From: MVRV01 sp964469905
GTDB lineage: Bacteria; Desulfobacterota; Syntrophia; Syntrophales; Smithellaceae
Assembly: GCA_964469905.1 (NCBI GenBank)
Contig: CAYXZW010000043.1
Span: forward strand, 1 to 25,047
Reading direction: 5' to 3'
Length of the DNA: 25,047 nt
Both the position numbers and the translations under genes were made by a program. Under the pieces are notes generated by a model that ran no database searches, was not told where the DNA came from, and worked only from the letters and a program-made list of their open reading frames with translations. Shown here in pieces: positions 7,628 to 15,630 of this stretch (its first letter is position 1; the number at the start of each line of letters is the position of its first letter).

Positions 7628-9214
7628 TCAGGACTTCCGGAGAATATCGATCATCTCATCAACGTAGGCGGGCGGGAAATGCTCTCCCCTGTATTTCCGC
7701 AAGGCATCCGCCATGCATTCCAGGAATACGGCTGCCACTGCGGGATCAAATTGATTACCCGCGCCACTTCTCAGAATGCTGATAACTTTAGGCAGTGGCA
7801 TGGGGTCGTAACTCATGGTTTCCGTCTCTGTATATTTCTGGTAATCACGGGGTGATGTCAGGGCGTCAAAAACATCCGCTACTGCCAGTATTCTGGCGCA
7901 AAGGGGAATATCTTCCCCCCGGAGTTTGTCGGGATAGCCATTGCCGTCAAAACGTTCGTGATGGTGAGAGGCAATGAATGGTATCTGTGCCAATGTTTTG
8001 GAGAAATGAAAGTTGTCGAGAATTTCTTTTGTTCTTATGGCATGCTTCTCCATTTCCATTCGTTCTTCCGCCGTAAACTGACCGGTTTTGAGGAGCACGG
8101 CGTCTTTAGTGCCGATTTTGCCGATATCATGGAGAAGACCTGCATATTTGAGCAATTCTTCTTCCTCCGGTCCGATGCCCATACGGCGGGCAATCATCAG
8201 GGAGTATTCCGTTACACGCTCCGAATGCCCGGCCGTCAAACGGTGTCTGGCGTCAACTGTTGCGGAAAGTGTACGGATTGAACTGTCAAAGGAAAGCTTG
8301 AGTTCATCAATTAACTGAGCGTTCTCGATGGAAATCGCCATCTGGGAGGCCAGCGATTTCAAAAGATTCTCATCATCGGTGTTAAATATTCCGCCGCCCT
8401 GTTTGTTTATGACTTGAATGACGGCGATTCGCTCTCCTCGCCGGTTGTTAATCGGCATGCACAAAATAGCCTTGGAACGGAAATTCTGTTGTATGTCAAA
8501 CTCACGTTTGAAATTAGGTGTTTCCCAGGCATCAGCGATATTGACTGTTTCTCCTGTTTGGGCAACAAAGCCGCTGATTCCTTCCCCGATAGGCAGGGAG
8601 AAATGGTCAATTTTTTCCGCAACTGTAGTCCAGATTTCATTTTTTTCCCAGTCGATTAAGTACAGGCTTGTCCGCTCGGCATTCATGATTTTGGTGACGC
8701 GGCTGATAATCAGGGGAAAGAGGTGTTCAAACTCCACCTCTGCCGTCAGATCAAGGGCGATCTCCAGAAGGTTCGATATCGTTTTATTGGACGCGATTTC
8801 TTTCGCTAAAAGCTGATTATTCTCGAATGCCAGACGCCTTTCTTTCAGTATGCGATAGAGCTTGCTATTGAGTTCCGCCTGAGTAAAAGGTTTTTTAATG
8901 AAATCATTGGCGCCGGCGGTGACAATTGATTCATATGTAAATCCACTGCCGTAACCGGTAACGACCACAAAAGGAACATCGGATTGAATCTTACGGACGT
9001 CGGAAATTAAATGGAGGCCATCAATTGTTTCGATATCGGCAATAACTATATCGAAATGCCGCCGCTCGAGGATATCCATGGCTGCGTCTTTGCAATCCAC
9101 CGCTACGCAATGAAAGCCGCAGGAGGTCACGAGCTCCGTCATCATCGAACTGGCCTGGGGATCATCATCCACAACAAGAACTGTTTCGTGATTCATCATC
9201 CGTTCCATTGCCAT
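7628..9214 (-). CDS. Response regulator with REC, GAF and HD-GYP domains
   Basis: A cytoplasmic signalling protein of 528 aa. An N-terminal receiver domain (about 10-125) has the acidic DDD at 16-18, likely phospho-acceptor Asp60, Thr86 and Lys107. A central GAF domain (about 160-305) follows. The C-terminal HD-GYP domain (about 315-500) has HD at 362-363, HHHERFDGNGYP around 416-428 and the NQFDP motif. HD-GYP domains usually degrade cyclic di-GMP, so it probably lowers that messenger in answer to a sensor kinase not in the window. Several start codons are possible (ATG at 9214 or the ATGATG six and seven codons later); the last lies closest to the conserved VVDDD. It is monocistronic here and converges on tyrA. 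Confidence 0.9.
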   Translation of the reverse strand: MAMERMMNHETVLVVDDDPQASSMMTELVTSCGFHCVAVDCKDAAMDILERRHFDIVIADIETIDGLHLISDVRKIQSDVPFVVVTGYGSGFTYESIVTAGANDFIKKPFTQAELNSKLYRILKERRLAFENNQLLAKEIASNKTISNLLEIALDLTAEVEFEHLFPLIISRVTKIMNAERTSLYLIDWEKNEIWTTVAEKIDHFSLPIGEGISGFVAQTGETVNIADAWETPNFKREFDIQQNFRSKAILCMPINNRRGERIAVIQVINKQGGGIFNTDDENLLKSLASQMAISIENAQLIDELKLSFDSSIRTLSATVDARHRLTAGHSERVTEYSLMIARRMGIGPEEEELLKYAGLLHDIGKIGTKDAVLLKTGQFTAEERMEMEKHAIRTKEILDNFHFSKTLAQIPFIASHHHERFDGNGYPDKLRGEDIPLCARILAVADVFDALTSPRDYQKYTETETMSYDPMPLPKVISILRSGAGNQFDPAVAAVFLECMADALRKYRGEHFPPAYVDEMIDILRKS

Positions 9215-9328
9215 TACCTGTTATTGCCTGATCGGAATCGGACACGAGTATAAATGATTGTTCCGGATTTGTCAATGCCAGGTATTTCGCCCGTCGGTAT
9301 TTTCCATAAAAGAAATGTATTTTTTGTT

Positions 9329-9356
9329 TTGATTTTAAAATGACATGGTGTATTTT
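9329..9356 (+). promoter_or_regulatory. Possible sigma-70 promoter of the sirtuin operon
   Basis: TTGATT (9329-9334) and TATTTT (9351-9356) are 16 bp apart, each matching four of six consensus bases. They lie about 30 bp before the sirtuin start, in the AT-rich divergent region between it and the HD-GYP gene. The match is weak. Confidence 0.25.
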
Positions 9357-9386
9357 AACTGGCAAAAATAAAAAGAGGTCGCATTG

Positions 9387-10151
9387 ATGGAAGATAAAAT
9401 TAACCAAGTAGCGGCATTGATTGCAAAGGCGAAAAGGATTGTGATTTTTACCGGTGCCGGTGTGAGTACGGAATCCGGTATTCCCGATTTCCGCAGCCCG
9501 GGCGGCCTCTGGACAAGGTTTGATCCCGACGATTTTACGATTGATAAATATATAAAGTCGAAGGAAACACGCAGAAAGATGTGGAAGCTCCTTCTGGAGG
9601 GCGGCTTGCTGGCTGATGCTGCTCCCAATGCCGCGCACTATTCTATTGCTGAACTGGAAAAAATGGGAAAACTTAGTTCCGTAATCACGCAGAATATCGA
9701 TAACCTGCACCAGAAGGCCGGCAATAGTCCATCCCTGGTCTATGAATTGCACGGCAATATGCAGTGGCTTATTTGCCTTGATTGCGGCATAAGATGCCCG
9801 GTGGAAGTCATGCTTCAGAAAAGCATTGAAGAAGATAATGTCCCTTGCTGCAGGAGTTGCGGCGGAATACTAAAACCGGATGTTGTCTTTTTTGGCGAGG
9901 CCTTGCCCCAGAATGTTTTAAAGCAAGCGACTTATTCGGCGCAGGAATGCGATTTATTTATCGTTATCGGTTCTTCACTGGTTGTTTACCCGGCGGCATA
10001 CATGCCTCAGTATGCCAAGCGCGCCCGGGCCGGCGTAGTTATCATCAATATTGGACCGACTGAGCAGGATGAACTGGCCGATGTAATAATTGACCATTAC
10101 GCCGGAGAAACAATGACAAAGATTATGGAAAGACTGAGGACTAAAGACTGA
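9387..10151 (+). CDS. cobB: NAD-dependent protein deacylase, sirtuin family
   Basis: Sirtuins remove acetyl or related acyl groups from protein lysines, consuming NAD and releasing nicotinamide and O-acyl-ADP-ribose. The 254-aa protein has GAGVSTESGIPDFRS (23-37), TQNIDNLHQ (101-109), catalytic His122 in ELHG, and a zinc site from Cys130, Cys133, a CC pair at 154-155 and Cys158. GSSLVVYPAA closes the NAD pocket. The ATG at 9387 has AGAGG 8 bases upstream; a TTG directly before it is less likely. The Ala/Tyr/Arg pattern typical of CobB-type desuccinylases is not seen, so general deacetylase activity is more likely. It heads a run with an NRDE protein, a Nudix hydrolase and an HDAC-like enzyme. 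Its last codons lie in a CTGAAG-type repeat. Confidence 0.93.
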   Translation: MEDKINQVAALIAKAKRIVIFTGAGVSTESGIPDFRSPGGLWTRFDPDDFTIDKYIKSKETRRKMWKLLLEGGLLADAAPNAAHYSIAELEKMGKLSSVITQNIDNLHQKAGNSPSLVYELHGNMQWLICLDCGIRCPVEVMLQKSIEEDNVPCCRSCGGILKPDVVFFGEALPQNVLKQATYSAQECDLFIVIGSSLVVYPAAYMPQYAKRARAGVVIINIGPTEQDELADVIIDHYAGETMTKIMERLRTKD

Positions 10152-10156
10152 AGTCG
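10131..10156 (+). repeat. CTGAAG-type repeat over the sirtuin stop codon
   Basis: The last codons and stop of the sirtuin gene form a run of GACTGAG/GACTAAA/GACTGAAG units. The 15-mer GACTAAAGACTGAAG is found again at the end of the Nudix gene. A small hairpin (GGGCG-TTAAG-CGCCC, 10173-10187) follows in the intergenic space before the next gene. Confidence 0.5.
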
Positions 10157-10235
10157 GAAGGCCAATATGATCGGGCGTTAAGCGCCCCACAGAATTCCCT
10201 GGCAGCCTTTGGTCTTCAATCAATGGAGTTATATT

Positions 10236-11012
10236 ATGTGCCTGATTCTTTTCGCCTATAAAGTTCATCCAGCATACCCTTTAATTGTAGCCGCCAATCG
10301 TGACGAGTTTTATGAACGTCCATCTTCACCCGCTGAATTCTGGGGAGGTGCCCGCCAAATTCTCGCCGGTCGCGATTTAAAAGAAGGTGGTACCTGGTTG
10401 GGGATCAACAGAGAAGGGAAATTTGCCGCCATAACGAATTACCGTGATCCGGCAGCATTTAAGCCAGGCGCTCCTTCGCGCGGCAGGCTGGTTAAAAACT
10501 ATTTGCAGGGCTCTCCTTGTGCCGCTGATTATATAAAAAAGATTTCCCGGCAGGCAGATCAATACAACGGCTTTAATTTAATTTGTGGGAGCAAAACAGA
10601 GCTCTTTTTCTATTCCAACCGGGGACAACAACAAAAGCTTGCAGCTGGAATTTATGGACTGAGCAATCGTCTATTGGACAGCCCCTGGCCGAAAGTTGTG
10701 CGGGGCAAAAAGGCATTGTCCGCTGCAATGAGTGAGAAAGGCGCTGATTTGGAAACGGCGCTTTTTGCACTTCTGGCTGATCGCAAGATTGCCCCGGACG
10801 ATAAACTTCCATCAACCGGTATCGGCCTGGAATGGGAAAGACTTCTGTCGGCAATATTTATTGAAAGTCCCGGTTATGGTACCCGATCCTCGACAGTGCT
10901 ACTGATCGGAAAAAACGGATGGGTAAAATTTGTGGAAAAAGTATTCGACGGCAAGCCGGAACCTTGGGTAGAAAGCCGTTTTTCCTTCCGGTTGGCCGGA
11001 GGTAAACAATAG
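10236..11012 (+). CDS. NRDE/TANGO2 family protein
   Basis: This 258-aa protein belongs to the NRDE family (related to eukaryotic TANGO2), named for its N-terminal Asn-Arg-Asp-Glu motif, seen here as ANRDEFYERPS. Cys2 after the start Met is the proposed N-terminal nucleophile of an Ntn-hydrolase-like fold. That favours the ATG at 10236, which gives MCLILFAY and has TGGAG about 8 bases upstream, over a TTG nine codons earlier. Other family features are GGTWLGIN and ITNYRDP, and a C-terminal RSSTVLLI strand. The biochemical function of the family is not settled; TANGO2 has been linked to haem and lipid handling. The stop (TAG) abuts the Nudix start codon, so the two are likely cotranslated. Confidence 0.85.
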   Translation: MCLILFAYKVHPAYPLIVAANRDEFYERPSSPAEFWGGARQILAGRDLKEGGTWLGINREGKFAAITNYRDPAAFKPGAPSRGRLVKNYLQGSPCAADYIKKISRQADQYNGFNLICGSKTELFFYSNRGQQQKLAAGIYGLSNRLLDSPWPKVVRGKKALSAAMSEKGADLETALFALLADRKIAPDDKLPSTGIGLEWERLLSAIFIESPGYGTRSSTVLLIGKNGWVKFVEKVFDGKPEPWVESRFSFRLAGGKQ

Positions 11013-11450
11013 ATGCAGAAGAAGAGAAACAATGCTTATCCTCCGGTTCCCCGCGTTGGTGTGGGAGCGATTGTAATTCATGAAGGCCGGATATTGCTGG
11101 TGAAAAGAGGTATAGAACCGAGCCGGGGCTTATGGGCTATTCCCGGTGGAACTCTAGAATTGGGTGAGACGATGCAGGAATGTGCCGCCCGGGAAATTTT
11201 AGAAGAAACAGGCATAACGATAAAAGTCGGTAAGTGCGTTTACGTTTTCGATTTTCTGGAACGAGATGACAGCGGAAAAATAAAATTTCACTTTGTCGTT
11301 GTTGATTTTGCCGGGCAATATTTATCGGGTGAGCCAAAAGGCTCAGATGATGCCGAAGATGCCCGCTGGCTTAAACCGGAAGAATTAAATTCATTGCCGG
11401 TGGCGAAAAACACTCTGGCGGCATTGAAGGAAATCGGGTTTATAGGCTGA
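11013..11450 (+). CDS. Nudix hydrolase, ADP-ribose pyrophosphatase-like
   Basis: A 145-aa Nudix hydrolase with a perfect Nudix box beginning at Gly46 (G-x5-E52-x7-R60-E61-xx-E64-E65-x-G67), which binds the metal for pyrophosphate hydrolysis. The N-terminal PRVGVGAIVI...ILLVKRG strand and the SRGLWAIPGG lead-in resemble the ADP-ribose and NADH pyrophosphatase group, but substrate cannot be assigned from the box. GGAGG lies 9-10 bases upstream, inside the end of the NRDE gene, and the start directly follows that gene's stop. Being one gene from a sirtuin, it might clear ADP-ribose or O-acetyl-ADP-ribose (inference). Its stop codon lies within a CTGAAG-type repeat. Confidence 0.9.
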   Translation: MQKKRNNAYPPVPRVGVGAIVIHEGRILLVKRGIEPSRGLWAIPGGTLELGETMQECAAREILEETGITIKVGKCVYVFDFLERDDSGKIKFHFVVVDFAGQYLSGEPKGSDDAEDARWLKPEELNSLPVAKNTLAALKEIGFIG

Positions 11451-11547
11451 AGACTAAAGACTGAAGGCTGAAGGTCAGATGGTACAAAAAATAGTTTTTT
11501 GACTAACTTCTTTTGTCCTTCAGTCTTCAGCCTATTCACCTTCAGCC
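11445..11547 (+). repeat. Imperfect inverted repeat built of CTGAAG units
   Basis: The left arm (11445-11474) runs over the Nudix stop with units GGCTGAAG, GACTAAA, GACTGAAG, GCTGAAGG. The right arm (11517-11547) carries the same units on the opposite strand. The AT-rich centre contains its own small A6/T6 palindrome. The arms could pair over roughly 25-30 bases, and five Ts follow the right arm, so the transcript could fold as a terminator-like hairpin just before the HDAC-like gene's ribosome binding site. Confidence 0.55.
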
Positions 11548-11565
11548 TTTTTAAAGGAGGTTTTT

Positions 11566-12318
11566 ATGAAGGTTGTTTATTCCGAAGAATACAAGCAAGT
11601 GTATTCAACTGATCCTGCATCTGCCGCCGGAAGAATTGAAGCGATAGAGTTTGCATTAGGCGGCAAGGTAACTTATCTGGAACCGGTACCTGCCTCCGAG
11701 GAAGACATCCTCAAAGTGCACACTCCTCATCATATCAGAGATGTCGAGCGTGAAGGTGTTTATGATATTGCCGCACTTGCTGCCGGCGGGGCAATACTTG
11801 CTGCTTACACGGCTCTTGTCGAACCGTGCTTTGCCGTTATACGTCCTCCCGGTCATCATGCTTCGGCCGGAAACGCCTGGGGCTTTTGTTATTTCAATAA
11901 TATGTCCATCGCTCTGGAGAAGTTGAAACGCGAAGGGAAAATCAAAAAAGCTTTTGTGCTTGATTTCGATCTACACTATGGCGATGGCAATGTAAACATT
12001 CTGGATGGCAAAGGATATGTAACGATTCTTAATCCATCAGCGTCGAACCGTAACGAATATTTGAAAAGCGTGGAGGCGAAGCTCGGGCAAACCGATGCGG
12101 ATATGATTGCCGTTTCCGCCGGGTTTGACAATCATGAGCAGGATTGGGGTGGTCTTTTGAAAACAGAAGATTATCAATACATGGGAAGGCTCGTACGTGA
12201 AACGGCACAGCGCAACAAGGGCGGCTGTTTTGGCATACTGGAAGGCGGCTATAACCATGCTGTTTTAGGCAAGAATGTTCTGGCGTTTATCGAAGGACTT
12301 GCCAATAAAGAGACATAG
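11566..12318 (+). CDS. Histone deacetylase family zinc amidohydrolase
   Basis: A class II HDAC/AcuC/acetylpolyamine amidohydrolase-type enzyme, which hydrolyses acyl amides (acetyl-lysine, acetylpolyamines or similar) with zinc and without NAD. The 250-aa protein carries the catalytic pair His97-His98 in RPPGHHA, GFCYFNN, zinc ligands Asp135 and His137 in DFDLHYGDG and Asp188 in AGFDNH, and the transition-state Tyr229 in LEGGYN. It is shorter than most relatives (about 300-370 aa), close to compact archaeal and deltaproteobacterial forms. The start has a near-perfect AAAGGAGGT ribosome binding site. It follows the Nudix gene by 115 bp containing an inverted repeat, so it may be expressed partly on its own. 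Substrate is not predictable. Confidence 0.9.
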   Translation: MKVVYSEEYKQVYSTDPASAAGRIEAIEFALGGKVTYLEPVPASEEDILKVHTPHHIRDVEREGVYDIAALAAGGAILAAYTALVEPCFAVIRPPGHHASAGNAWGFCYFNNMSIALEKLKREGKIKKAFVLDFDLHYGDGNVNILDGKGYVTILNPSASNRNEYLKSVEAKLGQTDADMIAVSAGFDNHEQDWGGLLKTEDYQYMGRLVRETAQRNKGGCFGILEGGYNHAVLGKNVLAFIEGLANKET

Positions 12319-12459
12319 ATGTATTGTCAGCAATTACTTATAATGAAGGGATCTGTTTATTCCGGTCACAGCTTAAAGCAACCATTTCGAGAAAGTGGAC
12401 TGGTCAAGCCTGCTCTTGGCTCATGTTGGAAAATTATTCAACGATAACCCACGCCATTT

Positions 12460-12810
12460 CTAGCATTTCGGCGATTGATGATTTTTCTTCAGTCGCCGTT
12501 TTGGTTTGGGCAGCGGAAGTTGTTTTGCTGTTATCTTGACTAAATCGCTGATCCATTCCCGATCTTCAAAGGCATATTCTATCAGAAAATACATCTTCGC
12601 CCCCGGATACGGCGGGGCTTCACAAACATTGCCGATGTACGTTCTTCCTTTTTCCGTCTGTTTTACAAAAAGCTGATTGTTGCAAACAAGCGCTACAACT
12701 TTGCCGTCGCAATAGATGGCGTACTCGCCAAACATTTTCCTGTATGTAATGTGTCCGGCATCCCTCATCTGGTCGGCGACAAATTCAACGAAACTCTGCT
12801 CAGAAGACAT
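12460..12810 (-). CDS. TfoX N-terminal domain protein
   Basis: A 116-aa protein with the TfoX-N fold: FVADQMRDAG, the signature YRKMFGEYAIYCDGKVVALV, LFVKQTEKGR, and PYPGAKMYFLIE. TfoX/Sxy regulates competence in gammaproteobacteria, but stand-alone TfoX-N proteins are widespread and their role is mostly unknown. I chose the ATG at 12810 because AAGGAAG lies 9 bases upstream and the domain starts right after it; an upstream ATG at 12855 would overlap the preceding gene. The C-terminus is a basic tail rich in Lys, Pro and Arg. It follows the M29 peptidase gene by 19 bp and is probably cotranscribed with it. Confidence 0.85.
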   Translation of the reverse strand: MSSEQSFVEFVADQMRDAGHITYRKMFGEYAIYCDGKVVALVCNNQLFVKQTEKGRTYIGNVCEAPPYPGAKMYFLIEYAFEDREWISDLVKITAKQLPLPKPKRRLKKNHQSPKC

Positions 12811-12829
12811 TTTGATTTGCTTCCTTATT

Positions 12830-14029
12830 TCAAATTTTAAAGATGCCCCGGTCATAGATGAGAATTTTCTTGCCGTTGGTCAGCTGTGCCGTTACCGTTT
12901 TTGGTTCGGTGTTGACGAGATCCCAGTGGAGCGCTGAATCGTTAAAGCCCAGTTCTTTCTTCAAAGCGGGGGTCAGTTGTGTCGGGTCGCCTTTGTATGT
13001 ATCGCTATATGATGAACCCAGAGCGATATGACAGTTGCCTTCTTTGCCGCCGAAATTCTCGTCGAAGAGGGTGTCGGCCATAAAACGGTCGATCCGGGAA
13101 AACCTCTTGTCCGTGAGAGAGAATTCTCCCACCCGGCGCGCGCCTTCGTCCATGGCCAGTTGCTTTTTCACAAACTCTGCGCCCTGCTTGGCCTCGATTT
13201 TGACGGCCTGCCCTTTGGCGAATGTAATGCGGACATCCTCGATATAGTTGCCGTTCCGGAAGGAGGGGAGGTTGGCAAAATAGACCCCTTCCGTACCACG
13301 CCAGTCGGGAGAGACAAAGAGTTCAAAACTCGGTACGTTATGGCCGGAGACGCCTGCCCATTTGCGTTCTTCTCCGGGTGTAATCCGCAAATCCATCCGG
13401 GCCGATTCCATATGGAAATATTTGACTGGCAGCGAACTGAGCCGCTTTTTAATGGCGGTTACTTCCTGGTGAATCCTTTCCCATTCGGCGACAGGATCTT
13501 TCTTATCGAGATAACAACCCTTGATGACCTGGGCTGTATATTGCGCCAGAGTCATTTTTGCCTGGCGGGCCATTTCCTCCGTGGGGAGGATGCAGAGCGT
13601 CCAGCTATACTTGCGCAATTCTTCGCGGCGGTCGAGAATGTCCTTGAGGGGTTTTCTCGAGACGATGGCCTTGCCGATTTTGGCCGGATCAATATCCTTG
13701 AGGTGGGTCAGTGACTGCGGCGCATGCAGATAAATCCGGCCGTTGATGTTTTTGTAGAGTTCTTCGTCGCCGGGGGCGATAAAGGTTAGCTGACCGGGGT
13801 TGGCCTTCGAATAAAAGCTGTGCTCCATGCCGCAGGTGGCGGCCATACGCTGCACCGGGCGCATGCCGAGATCGAGCAGCCGTTCGTAGAGAATCTCGGC
13901 TAGTTTTATTGCCGGCAGGTCGTACTGGATGAGGACGATTTCATTTTTCTTCAGAGCTGCTTTTTTCGCCGTCTTCAGCGCCCAGAGGAGTACATCGGCA
14001 TATTTTCCCAGGTTATTTTTGGTGAGCAT
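12830..14029 (-). CDS. M29 family aminopeptidase
   Basis: A cytoplasmic metallo-aminopeptidase of the thermophilic M29 family (AmpS/AmpT/PepS), which removes N-terminal residues from peptides with two divalent metal ions. The 399-aa length fits. Likely metal and catalytic residues are Glu236 (GHNVPSFELFVSP), Glu302 (VGEF), His334 and Tyr341 (HIALGSSY), and His368-Asp370 (HWD). No signal peptide is present. It is the first gene of a two-gene minus-strand unit with the TfoX-like gene and is divergent from mltB. Confidence 0.9.
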   Translation of the reverse strand: MLTKNNLGKYADVLLWALKTAKKAALKKNEIVLIQYDLPAIKLAEILYERLLDLGMRPVQRMAATCGMEHSFYSKANPGQLTFIAPGDEELYKNINGRIYLHAPQSLTHLKDIDPAKIGKAIVSRKPLKDILDRREELRKYSWTLCILPTEEMARQAKMTLAQYTAQVIKGCYLDKKDPVAEWERIHQEVTAIKKRLSSLPVKYFHMESARMDLRITPGEERKWAGVSGHNVPSFELFVSPDWRGTEGVYFANLPSFRNGNYIEDVRITFAKGQAVKIEAKQGAEFVKKQLAMDEGARRVGEFSLTDKRFSRIDRFMADTLFDENFGGKEGNCHIALGSSYSDTYKGDPTQLTPALKKELGFNDSALHWDLVNTEPKTVTAQLTNGKKILIYDRGIFKI

Positions 14030-14126
14030 TGTTTTCTGTTTCCCTTCAGGTTGTTAAGAATCATGAAAATCTTTGTACCAAGAAACTTTGCGGCTGGCAA
14101 GTATTTAGGGTAATCAGGAAATAAGC

Positions 14127-14155
14127 TTGCCTAAAAAGATTAGGAAAGGTAATAT
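14127..14155 (+). promoter_or_regulatory. Possible promoter of the lytic transglycosylase gene
   Basis: TTGCCT (14127-14132) and TAATAT (14150-14155) are 17 bp apart, each four of six to consensus, about 50 bp upstream of the GTG start. The spacer contains the small palindrome CCTAA-AAAGA-TTAGG. The rest of the 174-bp divergent region (14030-14203) shows nothing else I can name. Confidence 0.25.
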
Positions 14156-14203
14156 TAAACTGTAGATTACTGGTATGATTAAAGGGATTGCAGCGGGGAT
14201 GGT

Positions 14204-15076
14204 GTGGGAAAGTCGGTTTTATATCTTTTATTTCTCAGTCTCATTTTTCAAATGCCCGCATTCGCCTGGTCAGGGAGTGATTTCTCGAGGAAGTTTCTTG
14301 CCGACCAGTTGATTGCCGAAGGCATTGCTCAGTCGCAAGCGCAAAGCATCGTGGATGATCCCCGGATAGCCGTCCGTCCGGATTTTATCGTCAAGAATAT
14401 GTTCTATTCCAGCCCCCGGGGCACGGAGCAGAAGCCCGATGTTATGGAAGTGTCTTCCCGGCAAATCGAGCAAGGCAGAGCTTTCATGAAGGAGCACGCC
14501 GCCTGCTTATCAGTGGTGGAGAAACGGTTTGGGACGTCGCCCCGGATTATCACGGCCATTCTTATTATTGAATCACGGCTGGGTAAATATCCGATGCCCT
14601 ATAATGTGGTCAACGCCTACGCCAATCTGGCTTTTTTGTTGAATCCGGAGTATCTGAAGGAAGTGCAGGACCTTTATGCGGAGGCCTATCCGCAGCTTTA
14701 TGACAAAGCCATGATCGTCCGGGCGAAACGAAAAGCGCAATGGGCGATAGGTGAGCTTTCTTATCTGGTCCATATCGCTAATAAACTGGGTGTCGATCCT
14801 TTTACTATTTCCGGATCGTTTTCCGGGGCGCTGGGACCGGCGCAATTTCTGCCTTCTTCCTTCTGGCTTTTCGGCATCGACGGTGACGGCGACGGCATAG
14901 TCAGTCCATTTAATCTGGTGGATGCGCAGTTCAGCATGGGGCACTATCTCAAAATATTCGGCTGGGCGGAGGATGCTCCAATTGCTCAGAAGAGGAAAGC
15001 CGTTTGGTTTTACAACCGCAGTAGTGTTTATGTTAATACAATTATGATGCTCTACGATAAACTCAACCTGGAATGA
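14204..15076 (+). CDS. mltB: Lytic murein transglycosylase, MltB-like
   Basis: A periplasmic enzyme that cleaves peptidoglycan glycan strands to give 1,6-anhydro-muropeptides. The 290-aa protein starts with a cleavable-type signal (hydrophobic LYLLFLSLIFQMPAFA, no lipobox, so not membrane-anchored by lipid). Catalytic Glu123 lies in ILIIESRLGKYP, followed by YNVVNAYANLAFLL. The family motif SFSGALGPAQFLPSSF and a Ca-binding-like DGDGDG (226-231) match MltB/SLT_2. The start is GTG at 14204 with GGGG 5 bases upstream; a nearby ATG is out of frame. Its 3' end overlaps the converging PPC gene by 14 bp. Confidence 0.9.
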   Translation: MGKSVLYLLFLSLIFQMPAFAWSGSDFSRKFLADQLIAEGIAQSQAQSIVDDPRIAVRPDFIVKNMFYSSPRGTEQKPDVMEVSSRQIEQGRAFMKEHAACLSVVEKRFGTSPRIITAILIIESRLGKYPMPYNVVNAYANLAFLLNPEYLKEVQDLYAEAYPQLYDKAMIVRAKRKAQWAIGELSYLVHIANKLGVDPFTISGSFSGALGPAQFLPSSFWLFGIDGDGDGIVSPFNLVDAQFSMGHYLKIFGWAEDAPIAQKRKAVWFYNRSSVYVNTIMMLYDKLNLE

Positions 15077-15511
15077 GAAGCTTGAAACCCGTTGCGGGGT
15101 CGGGAAGGCGGCGGGCTGATGTGTCGGTAAGTTCGAAGATGATAGCCTCCATCACATGCCAGACTTTGACACCCTGACGAATGCACCCTGTCACCGTCGA
15201 TGAATTTCGGCCGCAAGCCATGTGGAGGTGAAGAATCGGGTTTCCCTCGTCATCGGGAAAGATGGTTCCCGTGCCGGTGACTTCCCGGACATCATCGATG
15301 ACATGTTCCATGGGAACGATCGGTGAGGAACGGCCCTTTTCCGGTCCGACGATGAGTTTGCTGCCCCCCCGTCGGCGCCACCGAGAATGATGAGAGAGGC
15401 AGCCCAAATGGACTGCTTTGCGGCGAATGCTTCGATGACTTCATGAACGATTTCACCGTCCTCCAGGCGAAGAATAAAAACACGTCCCGGTTTAGCCTCC
15501 GAATATTTCAT
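15063..15511 (-). pseudogene. PPC/DUF296 domain protein, frameshifted in a C7 run
   Basis: Two overlapping minus-strand frames together give one PPC (plants and prokaryotes conserved, DUF296) domain. The first half runs from the ATG at 15511 (MKYSEAKPGRVFILRL...ILGGADG). It continues in another frame after the seven-C run at 15364-15370 as GGSKLIVGPEKG...ILHLHMACGR...VKVWHVMEA to the stop at 15063. The LHLH motif corresponds to the metal-binding His of the family. The joined length is 449 nt, one base short of 150 codons. Restoring one C would give a protein of about 149 aa. Either this is a homopolymer sequencing error, a real inactivation, or a slippage switch. GGAAG 9 bases before the ATG is a fair ribosome binding site. 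The function of prokaryotic PPC proteins is unknown. Confidence 0.75.
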
Positions 15512-15547
15512 AAAAATTATCTTCCGTATTTTTTTGAAGAAAAAATA

Positions 15548-15576
15548 TTGACATAAAAAACCAATCGCATTATAGT
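15548..15576 (+). promoter_or_regulatory. Sigma-70-type promoter of tRNA-Gln
   Basis: A consensus TTGACA (15548-15553), a 17-bp spacer, and TATAGT (15571-15576, five of six) lie about 55 bp upstream of the tRNA. This is the best promoter match in the window. Transcription would begin near 15583. Confidence 0.75.
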
Positions 15577-15630
15577 CACCCCCGCCTTTAAGCAGAGAAC
15601 CGGACGGGTGAAATCATCAATATTTCATGC

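Noticed and set aside
7610..7632. Possible bidirectional terminator between tyrA and the HD-GYP gene
   Set aside because: No stem of useful length or T-tract is present in this 10-bp gap and its flanks.
9165..9752. Minus-strand open frame of 195 codons over the sirtuin start region
   Set aside because: It overlaps both the well-supported sirtuin and the HD-GYP start and has no family motif.
12324..12539. Small plus-strand open frame after the HDAC-like gene
   Set aside because: It overlaps the TfoX-N gene end, has no ribosome binding site and no motif. The gap 12319-12459 otherwise shows nothing clear.
13028..13714. Plus-strand open frame of 228 codons opposite the M29 aminopeptidase gene
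   Set aside because: The minus-strand protein shows all M29 metal ligands, so this antisense frame is a shadow.
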